DNA of 5,184 bases from an uncultured Bacillus sp. (GTDB taxonomy: Bacteria > Bacillota > Bacilli > Bacillales > Cytobacillaceae): the NCBI GenBank assembly GCA_937902115.1, contig CALGSR010000086.1, forward strand, positions 1-5,184, read 5' to 3'. The position numbers were made by a program, and so were the translations under genes. Of the stretch, positions 1-5,184 are shown piece by piece. Position 1 is the first letter of the stretch, and each line of letters begins with the position of its first letter. The notes beneath the pieces were generated by a model. The model had not been told where the DNA came from, searched no databases, and saw nothing but the letters and a program-made list of their open reading frames with translations.

Positions 1-560
1 GCCAATTCACTAAGAGCTACAGAATCCCTTTCGGCCAAGGGATGGTGCGCCGGTACATACAAAAATAACTCATCCGCAAATAACTGATGCCAAGTAACTT
101 TCGGATCATCTTTTATTTGTGGAATTAAACATAAATCAACTTCTCGATTACTCAGCTGCTCGATACTAGCCATAATATTACTTTGAAAAAGACGTATCTC
201 TATATCAGGGTATTTATTGTTAAAATCCCTAATCATATCAGGCACAATTTTAATCCCTAAGATTTGTAAAAAGGAGATCGAAACCATTCCCGTGTATGGG
301 TTTTTTAACTGGTTTAGCTCTTCTACCCCAATGGCAATCTCATTTAATCCATTTTCCACCCGGTACAAAAATAACTGACCAAACTTATTTAACTTAACGG
401 AGCGGCCAATCCGATCAAAGAGCAGGGTGCCTAATTCTTCCTCCAGCTTTGTAATCGAACGGCTTAAAGCAGGCTGGGTAATCGATAATATTTCAGCAGC
501 TTTACGGAAATGCTCCGTTTTTGCAACGACACGAAAATATTCTAGCTGCTGCCACTCCAT
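1..560 (-). CDS. LysR-family transcriptional regulator, N-terminal part (cut by window edge)
   Basis: This is a DNA-binding regulator of the LysR type; the visible 186 codons cover the winged helix-turn-helix and the first part of the effector-binding domain. Residues 1-60 match the family pattern closely: MEWQQLEYFRVVAKTEHFRK, then AAEILSITQPALSRSITKLE, EELGTLLFDR and GRSVKLNKFG. The effector domain begins near residue 91 (GMVSISFLQILGIKIVPDMI). Family members are usually about 295 residues, so roughly 110 are missing past the left edge. I chose the ATG at 560 because AAAGAGAG lies 8 nt upstream; an in-frame ATG at 566 and GTG at 569 sit too close to that site. The gene lies downstream of the exporter but behind its terminator, and it has its own -10 box. 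From memory it resembles B. subtilis YybE, also near an MFS gene, but that is not enough to name it. Its effector is unknown. Confidence 0.93.
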   Translation of the reverse strand, partial: MEWQQLEYFRVVAKTEHFRKAAEILSITQPALSRSITKLEEELGTLLFDRIGRSVKLNKFGQLFLYRVENGLNEIAIGVEELNQLKNPYTGMVSISFLQILGIKIVPDMIRDFNNKYPDIEIRLFQSNIMASIEQLSNREVDLCLIPQIKDDPKVTWHQLFADELFLYVPAHHPLAERDSVALSEL

Positions 561-592
561 TCTCATCACTCTCTTTCATCCACTTTACATCT

Positions 593-613
593 ATTATAGC
601 GTAACATTTACGC
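593..613 (-). promoter_or_regulatory. Candidate promoter of the LysR gene with overlapping inverted repeat
   Basis: On the minus strand a perfect -10 box TATAAT (598 to 593) lies about 33 nt before the ATG at 560. No good -35 box exists at 16-18 bp; that space is taken by the end of the exporter's terminator and by a perfect inverted repeat, GCGTAA-3 nt-TTACGC (599-613), which abuts the -10 box. A weak -35 and an adjacent repeat would suit a regulated, possibly autoregulated, promoter. This is inference; the repeat does not have the classic T-N11-A spacing of LysR sites. Confidence 0.5.
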
Positions 614-618
614 ACAAA

Positions 619-660
619 AGAAAAAAAAGAGGAATACCGCCTTATGACGACATCCCTCTT
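619..660 (-). terminator. Rho-independent terminator of the MFS exporter gene
   Basis: Read on the minus strand, AAGAGGGAT (660-652) pairs with ATTCCTCTT (635-627) as a 9-bp stem with one G-T pair. A run of eight T (628-621) overlaps the last two stem bases and continues beyond them. It begins 44 nt after the exporter's stop codon and separates that gene from the LysR gene's promoter. Confidence 0.85.
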
Positions 661-670
661 CTAATAAGCG

Positions 671-696
671 GACAGCTCTTTCAATTGAAGGCTGTC
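671..696. repeat. Small inverted repeat in the exporter's 3' region
   Basis: GACAGC (671-676) and GCTGTC (691-696) are perfect 6-bp arms around a 14-nt loop that contains the palindrome TCAATTGA. It lies between the exporter's stop codon and the main terminator. It has no T run behind it on the minus strand, so it is more likely an accessory 3' hairpin than a terminator in its own right. Confidence 0.35.
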
Positions 697-703
697 TCTA
701 CTA

Positions 704-2206
704 TTAATTTTCTGCTAACTTCGCCTGACTTTTGACAGCATGTGGCTTTCCAATATTATCTTCAGCCTGGGTTGCCCGTTTAATAAAGAAACACAATACG
801 AGTGCAGCAGCTGTTAAAAAGGTGGAGATAAGGAAGGAAAAATTAATTCCTTCGAGCATCGCCTGCATCGCAATTTGCTGCTCGACTTCCGCGCTCGGCT
901 GTCCGGTCACTCCTGCCATCAGCCCGGCAGCAACTGATTCTGTTCGAATAGACATAAATGTAATCAAAACGGCGGTACCAATCGCCCCAGAAACCTGGTT
1001 TAACGTATTATTCATCGCTGTGCCATGCGGATAAAAACGAGTTGGCAGCTGGTTTAAGCCATTCGTTGATACCGGCATCATCGTTAACGACATCCCCATC
1101 ATTCTTAAAGCATGCAAAATAACCAATGAAGAATAGGAGGTTTCAAATGTTAATTGACTAAACCAATAGGTCGTTACTGTTGTAAGCGTTAAGCCAATCA
1201 CCGCTAAAATCCGGCCGCCATACTTATCGAATAATCTCCCCGTTATCGGAGATAAAAAGGCATTCAAGAGAGCCCCCGGCAGCAGCATTAACCCGGTATC
1301 CATTGGCGAAATGCCGCGAACAGACTGGGCATAAATCGGCAGCAGCAGGAAGCCGGAAAACATTGCCATATTTAAAATCATAATAATAATTGAGGCCAAC
1401 GAGAACATTGGAAATTTAAAGACATCAAAACTTAACATCGGATCCTTTAGTTTTGATTGACGCAGAATGAACAAGGTTAAAGAAACGACCCCAAGCAGTA
1501 AAGTTAAATAGACCTGAGGACTGCCCCATCCGGCATTACCTGCTGCGCTAAACCCGTATAACAGTCCGCCAAAACCTAAAGTAGAAAGGATGACTGACAA
1601 AACGTCAAGATGAATATCGACCTTTTCCTTCTTATCCTTCAACTTAAAGAAACCAATCAGAAAAATAACGGTGGAAATAGGAGCAATGAACATAAACAGC
1701 ATTCTCCAGTTATAATGTTCAAGGATCCAACCGGATAGGGTCGGCCCAATGGCAGGGGCAAACATTAAAATGAGTCCGAACACCCCCATTGCCGTTCCTC
1801 TTTTTTCAATAGGGAAGCTAATAAGCATCACATTCATCAGCACCGGCATCATGATCGCTGCTCCTGCCGCCTGAACCATCCTTGCGGCTAATAAAATAGG
1901 AAATACATGAGCAACCCCGCCGATAATCGTTCCAACCGTAAATAACCCCATTGCTGCTAAAAATAAACGGCGAACCGAATACTTTTGAATTAAAAAGGCT
2001 GTCGTTGGAATCATAATTCCGCTCACTAACATAAAGCCTGTCGACAGCCACTGAACTGTTGCTGTATTGACATGCAAGTCCGTCATAATAGCAGGGAGAG
2101 CAATATTTAACAGAGTATTATTTAAGAAGGTAATAAAAGCTCCGATCATCAGTACTGCTAATAATCCATAGGGCGGACGACCGCTTTTTAGCAATGTTTG
2201 ATCCAT
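704..2206 (-). CDS. MFS multidrug exporter, DHA2 family (14 helices, LmrB/EmrB/QacA-like)
   Basis: A 500-residue integral membrane protein of the major facilitator superfamily, expected to export drugs or other lipophilic compounds in exchange for protons. About 14 hydrophobic helices are visible (roughly residues 15-36, 50-72, 80-98, 102-124, 138-160, 167-187, 200-220, 230-249, 268-292, 302-321, 332-351, 357-379, 401-420, 455-475), which with the length fits DHA2. Motif D1 reads LNNTLLNIALPAI (28-40), with Asn where many members have Asp, as I recall for LmrB. The motif B arginine is R109 (AARMVQAAGAA), motif C is GLILMFAPAIGPTLSGW (144-160), and a motif A-like loop GRLFDKYGGR is at 323-332. 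The tail (480-500) is polar. I chose the ATG at 2206 because GGAGGAG (2218-2212) lies 5 nt upstream; an in-frame ATG at 2236 has no such site. The substrate cannot be read from sequence. LmrB relatives are often controlled by a TetR gene alongside, and none is seen here. Confidence 0.93.
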   Translation of the reverse strand: MDQTLLKSGRPPYGLLAVLMIGAFITFLNNTLLNIALPAIMTDLHVNTATVQWLSTGFMLVSGIMIPTTAFLIQKYSVRRLFLAAMGLFTVGTIIGGVAHVFPILLAARMVQAAGAAIMMPVLMNVMLISFPIEKRGTAMGVFGLILMFAPAIGPTLSGWILEHYNWRMLFMFIAPISTVIFLIGFFKLKDKKEKVDIHLDVLSVILSTLGFGGLLYGFSAAGNAGWGSPQVYLTLLLGVVSLTLFILRQSKLKDPMLSFDVFKFPMFSLASIIIMILNMAMFSGFLLLPIYAQSVRGISPMDTGLMLLPGALLNAFLSPITGRLFDKYGGRILAVIGLTLTTVTTYWFSQLTFETSYSSLVILHALRMMGMSLTMMPVSTNGLNQLPTRFYPHGTAMNNTLNQVSGAIGTAVLITFMSIRTESVAAGLMAGVTGQPSAEVEQQIAMQAMLEGINFSFLISTFLTAAALVLCFFIKRATQAEDNIGKPHAVKSQAKLAEN

Positions 2207-2229
2207 TTGCACTCCTCCATTATATATTA

Positions 2230-2267
2230 AGTACATCTATCTATAGTACTAGTTAATTGAGTCACAA
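2230..2267 (-). promoter_or_regulatory. Candidate promoter and possible operator of the MFS exporter gene
   Basis: On the minus strand TTGTGA (2267-2262) and TATAGA (2245-2240) are 16 bp apart, each matching the SigmaA consensus at 4 of 6 bases. Transcription would start near 2233, about 27 nt before the ATG at 2206. The -10 box lies between two 5-bp inverted arms, AGTAC (2230-2234) and GTACT (2246-2250), 11 nt apart, which could be a repressor site. Both the promoter and the operator are inferred. Confidence 0.4.
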
Positions 2268-2426
2268 AGCCTATCTTAAACCACAAAAATTAATTATGCA
2301 ACGAAAACAATTTGCCTGTTTTTCCGCACCTAATGTAAGCGTTAATTAAATGATTAGCGGGAAAATTCAGCCCGGTCTATCCACTCAATTTAGTGTACGC
2401 AAAAAAGATTAAAAATAGAAATTCGC

Positions 2427-2471
2427 AAAAAAAGGAACCGGAAAAACCTCGAATCAAGGCATCCCCGGCTC
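2427..2471 (-). terminator. Rho-independent terminator downstream of the amidohydrolase gene
   Basis: On the minus strand GAGCCGG (2471-2465) pairs with CCGGTTC (2441-2435), extendable to about 10 bp through G-T pairs, with an inner 5-bp stem CCTTG/CGAGG. Seven T follow (2433-2427). It is the first strong terminator after the hydrolase stop codon, 87 nt downstream, and would also end any transcript starting at the palindrome. Confidence 0.85.
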
Positions 2472-2498
2472 AAAAAACATTCTCACTCTTTCTTTCAT

Positions 2499-2518
2499 TT
2501 AATCAAACGTTTGATTAA
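2499..2518. promoter_or_regulatory. Perfect 20-bp palindrome, candidate repressor operator
   Basis: TTAATCAAACGTTTGATTAA is perfectly symmetric with 10-bp arms and no spacer. Its size, symmetry and AT-rich flanks around a CAAACGTTTG core are like TetR-family operators. No regulator gene lies beside it. It sits between the hydrolase stop codon and that gene's terminator, nearly 300 bp before the exporter's start. That it binds a protein is inference. Confidence 0.5.
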
Positions 2519-2520
2519 TA

Positions 2521-2554
2521 GACAGGGCCATACTTTTGAAATTCAAGGGCCGTC
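2521..2554. repeat. Imperfect hairpin just past the amidohydrolase stop codon
   Basis: Nested inverted arms are visible: GAC (2521-2523) with GTC (2552-2554), GGCC (2526-2529) with GGCC (2548-2551), and the central near-palindrome TTGAAATTCAA (2536-2546). It starts 3 nt beyond the hydrolase stop codon. On the minus strand no T run follows, so alone it is a poor terminator; it may protect or shape the 3' end of that mRNA. A short T run follows only on the plus strand, where no gene precedes it. Confidence 0.4.
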
Positions 2555-2557
2555 TTT

Positions 2558-3787
2558 TCAGTTTGCATAATGCAGGACCGCTTGCTCCAGCACATCGATG
2601 CCACGAAGGACATCATCCATAGGCGTATATTCATTTGGATGATGACTGAGTCCGTCCACAGAAGGAATGAAAATAAGCCCAGTCGGACAAAGTCTTGCCA
2701 TATTCATCGCATCATGCCCCGCACCGCTTGGCATCAGGTCATACGGCAGGTCGTTTTCTTCACAAATCTTTGCTAATGAGTCAATGACACCAGCTTCGAG
2801 CAGGACCGGCTCCTCTGAACTTATTACGAGACTTTGAACGTCAAGCTGCCGCTGCTCTTTTACAGTGGCAATAACTTGGTGCAGTTCGTCCAGCACCCTA
2901 TTTCTTGATTCAAGAGAAGTTGAACGAATATCCACCTTCATTTCTACCTCTCCGGGAATGACATTCATCGCACCGCTTTCAATATTAATCACCCCGACCG
3001 TTGCAACGGTGCCGTTCTCCTGCTCACGGATCGCTGCTTTTTCCAGCGCTAAAGCGATCTCAGATGCACCTAAGAGGGCATCCCTTCTCATATTCATCGG
3101 CGTCGTACCTGAATGCGACGCTTTGCCAATAATTTTAAAAATAAACCGCTCCGGCGCCGCGATTCCAGTCACAACGCCGATCTTTCTCTGATTGTTAATT
3201 AAAATCGGCCCTTGTTCAATATGCAACTCAAAGAAAGCCTTAAATTCCTCATTCACCCGGCTCGCCTCATCAATACCGTTAAAATCAAGAGCGCATAATG
3301 CAAAGGCCTTTTCCATAGTGATTCCGTCCCTGTCTTTTAGATGGCGGTATTTCTCCTTATCAATTACACCTGCCATTGCCTTACTGCCAAGCGTTGAAAC
3401 GCCAAAACGAGCCGATTCCTCACAGGCAAAGGAGATGATTTCAATCGGATGATTTGTTTCAATGCCTTTTTCATTTAAACGACTAATCACTTCTAATGCA
3501 GCTGTCACGCCCACTGCCCCGTCATATTTTCCGCCTTGATAAACGGTATCTAAATGGGACCCCATCGCAACAGGAGGGAGCCCTTTTATTCTTCCTTCTC
3601 TTCTGGCAATGACATTGCCGCATGAATCCATCCGGATATCTAAATGTTCTGCCTTGCACATCCGCATAAAAGCATGGGTACAGGTTTGTTCTTCATTTGT
3701 ATAAGCGACCCTGGTAATCCCTTTGTCTCCCGAGTTATATTGATTGATTTTATCAAACAGGATTTGATATCTTTCCTTGCTGCCCAT
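2558..3787 (-). CDS. M20-family Zn-dependent amidohydrolase (N-carbamoyl-L-amino-acid hydrolase / allantoate amidohydrolase type)
   Basis: A 409-residue cytoplasmic, probably dimeric, two-metal hydrolase that cleaves carbamoyl or ureido amide bonds, releasing ammonia and CO2. The metal ligands of the family are all visible: H78 in GSHLDTV, bridging D89 in YDGAVGV, E124 with the general base E123 in CEESARFG, H189 in ELHIEQG, and H382 in GLSHHPNEY. The inserted dimerisation domain (about 205-320) carries H225 in ASHSGTTP, plus N275 and R288 (MNVIPGE...VDIR), the positions that hold the substrate carboxylate in carbamoylases. The late motif SGAGHDA (354-360) is also typical. Length matches the carbamoylase AmaB (about 409). 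I chose the ATG at 3787 because GGAGG lies 7 nt upstream; an ATG at 3811 in the same frame has none. No hydantoinase or purine-breakdown gene is beside it, so carbamoyl amino acids, allantoate and thiamin-breakdown formamides all remain possible substrates. Confidence 0.92.
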   Translation of the reverse strand: MGSKERYQILFDKINQYNSGDKGITRVAYTNEEQTCTHAFMRMCKAEHLDIRMDSCGNVIARREGRIKGLPPVAMGSHLDTVYQGGKYDGAVGVTAALEVISRLNEKGIETNHPIEIISFACEESARFGVSTLGSKAMAGVIDKEKYRHLKDRDGITMEKAFALCALDFNGIDEASRVNEEFKAFFELHIEQGPILINNQRKIGVVTGIAAPERFIFKIIGKASHSGTTPMNMRRDALLGASEIALALEKAAIREQENGTVATVGVINIESGAMNVIPGEVEMKVDIRSTSLESRNRVLDELHQVIATVKEQRQLDVQSLVISSEEPVLLEAGVIDSLAKICEENDLPYDLMPSGAGHDAMNMARLCPTGLIFIPSVDGLSHHPNEYTPMDDVLRGIDVLEQAVLHYAN

Positions 3788-3824
3788 GCCGTTTCCTCCA
3801 GTTCTGTTCATCTTAGTTAAAGTA

Positions 3825-3853
3825 ATATTAAACAGATTTTAGGAAAACATCAA
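3825..3853 (-). promoter_or_regulatory. Candidate SigmaA promoter of the amidohydrolase gene
   Basis: On the minus strand TTGATG (3853-3848) and TAATAT (3830-3825) are separated by exactly 17 bp, each matching the consensus at 4 of 6 bases. Transcription would begin near 3818, about 30 nt before the ATG at 3787. The promoter is divergent from the sigY promoter, with about 70 bp between the two -35 boxes. Confidence 0.5.
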
Positions 3854-3920
3854 TATTGAGCGACGGAAGAAGTTGTTTTTCAGCAGAATCGCTTCATATT
3901 TCACTTTTTTTAAAAAATAA

Positions 3921-3946
3921 TGAACGATATGATAAATCAAAGCGTC
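3921..3946 (+). promoter_or_regulatory. ECF-type promoter of the sigY operon, probably autoregulated
   Basis: TGAAC (3921-3925) and CGTC (3943-3946) are 17 bp apart, the standard layout of ECF sigma promoters, and an A/T run (3905-3919) just upstream could act as an UP element. Transcription would start about 7-8 nt past CGTC, roughly 27 nt before the ATG at 3979. B. subtilis sigY is known to be transcribed by its own product from such a promoter; that this site is used by SigmaY is inferred from its position. Confidence 0.8.
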
Positions 3947-3978
3947 TTATAGGTGAACGAAGAGGAAAGGAGGCAGCA

Positions 3979-4527
3979 ATGGTGGAGGATGTTGATGACA
4001 GGGACCTGATTATAAAGGCAATGGCAGGCAGTGATGATGCATTTACTAAGCTTTTCCAACGCTATTATTCTTTTTTATATAAATACCTGCTAAAGCTGAC
4101 CCTGGACGAAGAGATGAGCCGGGATTTAGCTCAGGAGACAATGATTAAATGCTATATGAACCTCCCCTCCTTTAAAGGGGAAGGAAAATTCTCTACTTGG
4201 ATGATCTCAATCGCCTCACGCCTTTATATCGATTCAATCAGAAAAAAGCAGCGTGAAGAGAAGAAAATCAGTAAAATCATCCATCATTTGTCACGGCAAT
4301 TGCGCTGGAAAGCCCAAACCCAGGGCATAGTCTGGAGCGATTCGTTCACAGATTTTAATCAGCTTGAGACAAAAGTAAGAATCCCTATTCTCCTGAAGCA
4401 CTATTATGGCTACACGTACGATGAAATCGGCGTCATACTCGGCATAAAAACAGGAACAGCAAAATCACGGGTTCACAGCGGAATCAAAAAGCTACAAAAG
4501 GAGGGGAAGGACGATGACAAATCATGA
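3979..4527 (+). CDS. sigY: ECF RNA polymerase sigma factor SigY
   Basis: A 182-residue extracytoplasmic-function sigma factor that would direct RNA polymerase to its own promoter and a small regulon. Region 2 spans about residues 22-92, with the core-binding and -10-recognition helices (AFTKLFQRYYSFLYKYLL, RDLAQETMIKCYMNLPSF, KFSTWMISIASRLYIDSIRK). Region 4 spans about 127-174, with the helix-turn-helix YTYDEIGVILGIKTGTAKSR. Length and sequence agree with B. subtilis SigY (about 178), and the next two genes are those of the sigY operon. I chose the ATG at 3979 because a perfect AAAGGAGG lies 5 nt upstream; the longer frame from 3856 would begin upstream of the ECF promoter. The stop codon overlaps yxlC by 14 nt, implying coupled translation. 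In B. subtilis SigmaY activity is low unless the membrane proteins encoded downstream are lost. Confidence 0.93.
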   Translation: MVEDVDDRDLIIKAMAGSDDAFTKLFQRYYSFLYKYLLKLTLDEEMSRDLAQETMIKCYMNLPSFKGEGKFSTWMISIASRLYIDSIRKKQREEKKISKIIHHLSRQLRWKAQTQGIVWSDSFTDFNQLETKVRIPILLKHYYGYTYDEIGVILGIKTGTAKSRVHSGIKKLQKEGKDDDKS

Positions 4528-4846
4528 CGATGAAAAAGATAAACTTCTATCGAGGCTGCAAAGCGATTGGCAGCAGTTAGATAAGCTTGGCTCACAGCCT
4601 GTCCCTGGCAAGACCGCGCTCACGGAACTACTCATGATGGCTAAAGTCGAGAAAAGAAAGGCCTTTTATAAGGAGCTCTCACTGTTTATTATGTTTGCCC
4701 TATTTATCCTGACTGCCCTAATAACAATTGTTTTTAAGGCGCCGCTGCTCTTTATCTGGACACAGATTTTATCCTTAATTGCCGCTCCGATTATTTTTCT
4801 CTTTTTAAGTAAAAGAAAGGCAAAGGAGGCTGACATGTATGACTGA
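4514..4846 (+). CDS. yxlC: SigY anti-sigma factor, two-helix membrane protein YxlC
   Basis: A 110-residue membrane protein with a polar, charged N-terminal part (1-54) expected in the cytoplasm, helix 1 at about 56-74, a short KAP loop, helix 2 at about 78-98, and a charged tail (KRKAKEADMYD). Size and layout match B. subtilis YxlC (about 106), which is needed with YxlD to keep SigmaY inactive. The N-terminal part would bind the sigma factor; it has no zinc-type HxxxCxxC anti-sigma motif, so the mechanism differs from the RsiW/ZAS type. The start has a full AAAGGAGG (4497-4504) 9 nt upstream and lies within the end of sigY. The name rests on gene order and architecture, since such short proteins diverge fast. 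Confidence 0.83.
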   Translation: MTNHDDEKDKLLSRLQSDWQQLDKLGSQPVPGKTALTELLMMAKVEKRKAFYKELSLFIMFALFILTALITIVFKAPLLFIWTQILSLIAAPIIFLFLSKRKAKEADMYD

Positions 4847-5063
4847 TAAAGAAGTAGAATTACTGCTTCTGCTTTTACCGGTGCTAATCCCTGTTCTGCT
4901 CACACAGAGCATCCTCCTTTTTATTGATGCCAAAAAGAAGAGGAGCTATCCATGGCTTTGGGGAATTTGGGGACTCATCCAGGTACCGACACCGACCTTA
5001 TGTTATCTCTTATTTGTCGTATGGCCCTATAAAAGAAAACAAAAAAGGAGCAATCAACAGTAA
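4839..5063 (+). CDS. yxlD: Small two-helix membrane protein, YxlD-like SigY-inhibition partner
   Basis: A 74-residue membrane protein with helix 1 at about 7-29, a positively charged loop (DAKKKRSYP, 30-38), helix 2 at about 39-62, and a strongly basic tail (PYKRKQKR). The layout recalls the short N-terminal membrane domain of cardiolipin synthase-like proteins (hydrophobic helix, D-x-x-K/R loop, WLWG helix, basic end). It overlaps yxlC by 8 nt and has AAAGGAGG (4822-4829) 9 nt before its ATG. Third position in the operon and size (B. subtilis YxlD is about 68) support YxlD, the partner of YxlC in holding SigmaY inactive. YxlE, another small membrane protein of the B. subtilis operon, is an alternative identity. 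Confidence 0.75.
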   Translation: MTDKEVELLLLLLPVLIPVLLTQSILLFIDAKKKRSYPWLWGIWGLIQVPTPTLCYLLFVVWPYKRKQKRSNQQ

Positions 5064-5102
5064 CTAAAAATGTAGTCAAATGTAAGTAAAAATAGACAAA
5101 CG
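5061..5102. repeat. Imperfect tandem direct repeat, two units of about 21 bp
   Basis: Unit 1 (5061-5082) begins TAACTAAAAATGTAGTC and unit 2 (5083-5102) begins TAAGTAAAAATAGAC. With one 2-bp gap, 17 of the 20 bases of unit 2 match, and the units abut exactly. The first unit begins at the yxlD stop codon. The repeats are AT-rich, so chance similarity is possible. Confidence 0.45.
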
Positions 5103-5184
5103 CATTCAAATTTTTTATCTAACCCTTACAAATCAAGTTCAAACTAAGTTCTTGTTGAAATTTCTTCGTCATGGAATGGTTCGA
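5064..5184. other. Region after the sigY operon, no supported gene
   Basis: These last 121 bp are AT-rich. Apart from the tandem repeat I see no gene with a ribosome binding site and no good terminator: the T run at 5111-5116 has no stem before it, and the arms TTCAA/TTGAA (within about 5138-5158) are too weak. Where the sigY transcript ends cannot be seen. Confidence 0.5.

Larger units (their letters stand above)
2207..2557. other. Gene-free intergenic region between hydrolase and exporter genes
   Basis: About 350 bp with no convincing coding sequence on either strand. From the hydrolase side it holds a hairpin (2521-2554), a perfect 20-bp palindrome (2499-2518), a strong minus-strand terminator (2427-2471), an AT-rich stretch (about 2280-2430) in which I see no clear structure, and the candidate exporter promoter (2230-2267). 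A minus-strand 14-codon frame, MKERVRMFFEPGMP, starts right after the palindrome but runs into the terminator stem; I do not call it a gene. The two flanking genes therefore appear to be transcribed separately. Confidence 0.7.

Noticed and set aside
427..735. Plus-strand 102-codon frame over the LysR gene and its terminator
   Set aside because: It is antisense to the LysR gene's start and crosses an intrinsic terminator; no ribosome binding site and no family resemblance.
2365..2382. CGGTCTAT half-site resembling what I recall of LmrA/QdoR (TetR) boxes
   Set aside because: The other half is not symmetric and my memory of the consensus is not firm enough to call it.
2474..2501. Minus-strand 14-codon frame right after the palindrome, possible leader peptide or tetR remnant
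   Set aside because: The frame runs into the terminator stem and the peptide does not resemble a TetR N-terminus; kept only as part of the description of the gap.
2865..3452. Two adjoining plus-strand frames inside the hydrolase gene
   Set aside because: They are antisense to a well-supported gene with all catalytic motifs, and have no family resemblance.
3954..3959. Second TGAACG after the sigY promoter
   Set aside because: No CGTC lies 16-17 bp downstream; it falls in the leader just before the ribosome binding site.
3856..3978. A 41-codon N-terminal extension of the sigma factor frame
   Set aside because: It would start upstream of the ECF promoter and lacks a ribosome binding site, while the ATG at 3979 has a perfect one; the shorter protein has the normal SigY length.
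5167..5170. CGTC near the right edge as another SigmaY -10 box
   Set aside because: The bases 16-17 bp upstream do not resemble TGAAC.
5119..5184. Minus-strand frame of 21 open codons entering from the right edge and ending in TAG
   Set aside because: It could be the C-terminus of a convergent gene, but 21 codons are too few to judge, no family is recognisable and no terminator follows.
5171..5184. Plus-strand ATG (MEWF) at the right edge
   Set aside because: No ribosome binding site precedes it and too little is visible.

Overview
The window looks like chromosomal DNA of a low-GC Firmicute, most likely a Bacillus-type member of the Bacillaceae. Evidence: every start chosen here except that of the partial LysR gene has a strong GGAGG-type ribosome binding site, intrinsic terminators end in long T runs, and the right half carries sigY, yxlC and yxlD in the gene order known from Bacillus subtilis. 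No plasmid, phage, insertion sequence, CRISPR or RNA gene is visible.

Left half, all on the minus strand and read right to left. First comes an M20-family amidohydrolase of the N-carbamoyl-L-amino-acid hydrolase / allantoate amidohydrolase group (2558-3787). A gene-free gap of about 350 bp follows, with a hairpin, a perfect 20-bp palindrome, a strong terminator (2427-2471) and a candidate promoter. Then comes a 14-helix DHA2 (EmrB/QacA/LmrB-like) drug exporter (704-2206), a terminator (619-660), and finally the N-terminal 186 codons of a LysR regulator that runs off the left edge. The terminators suggest that the three genes are separate transcription units.

Right half, plus strand. A divergent intergenic region (3788-3978) carries a housekeeping-type promoter for the hydrolase and a textbook ECF promoter (TGAAC, 17 bp, CGTC) facing an ECF sigma factor gene recognised as sigY. 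The sigma gene overlaps a two-helix membrane protein (YxlC, anti-sigma), which overlaps a second small two-helix membrane protein (YxlD). The three appear to be one autoregulated, translationally coupled unit in which the membrane proteins hold SigmaY inactive. The reading stops after yxlD: the yxlE, yxlF and yxlG genes that follow in B. subtilis do not follow here within the 121 bp left, which hold an imperfect tandem repeat and no convincing gene.

I see no clearly new system. The points most worth a second look are the 20-bp palindrome with no regulator beside it, the shortened sigY operon, and the inverted repeat inside the LysR gene's promoter.
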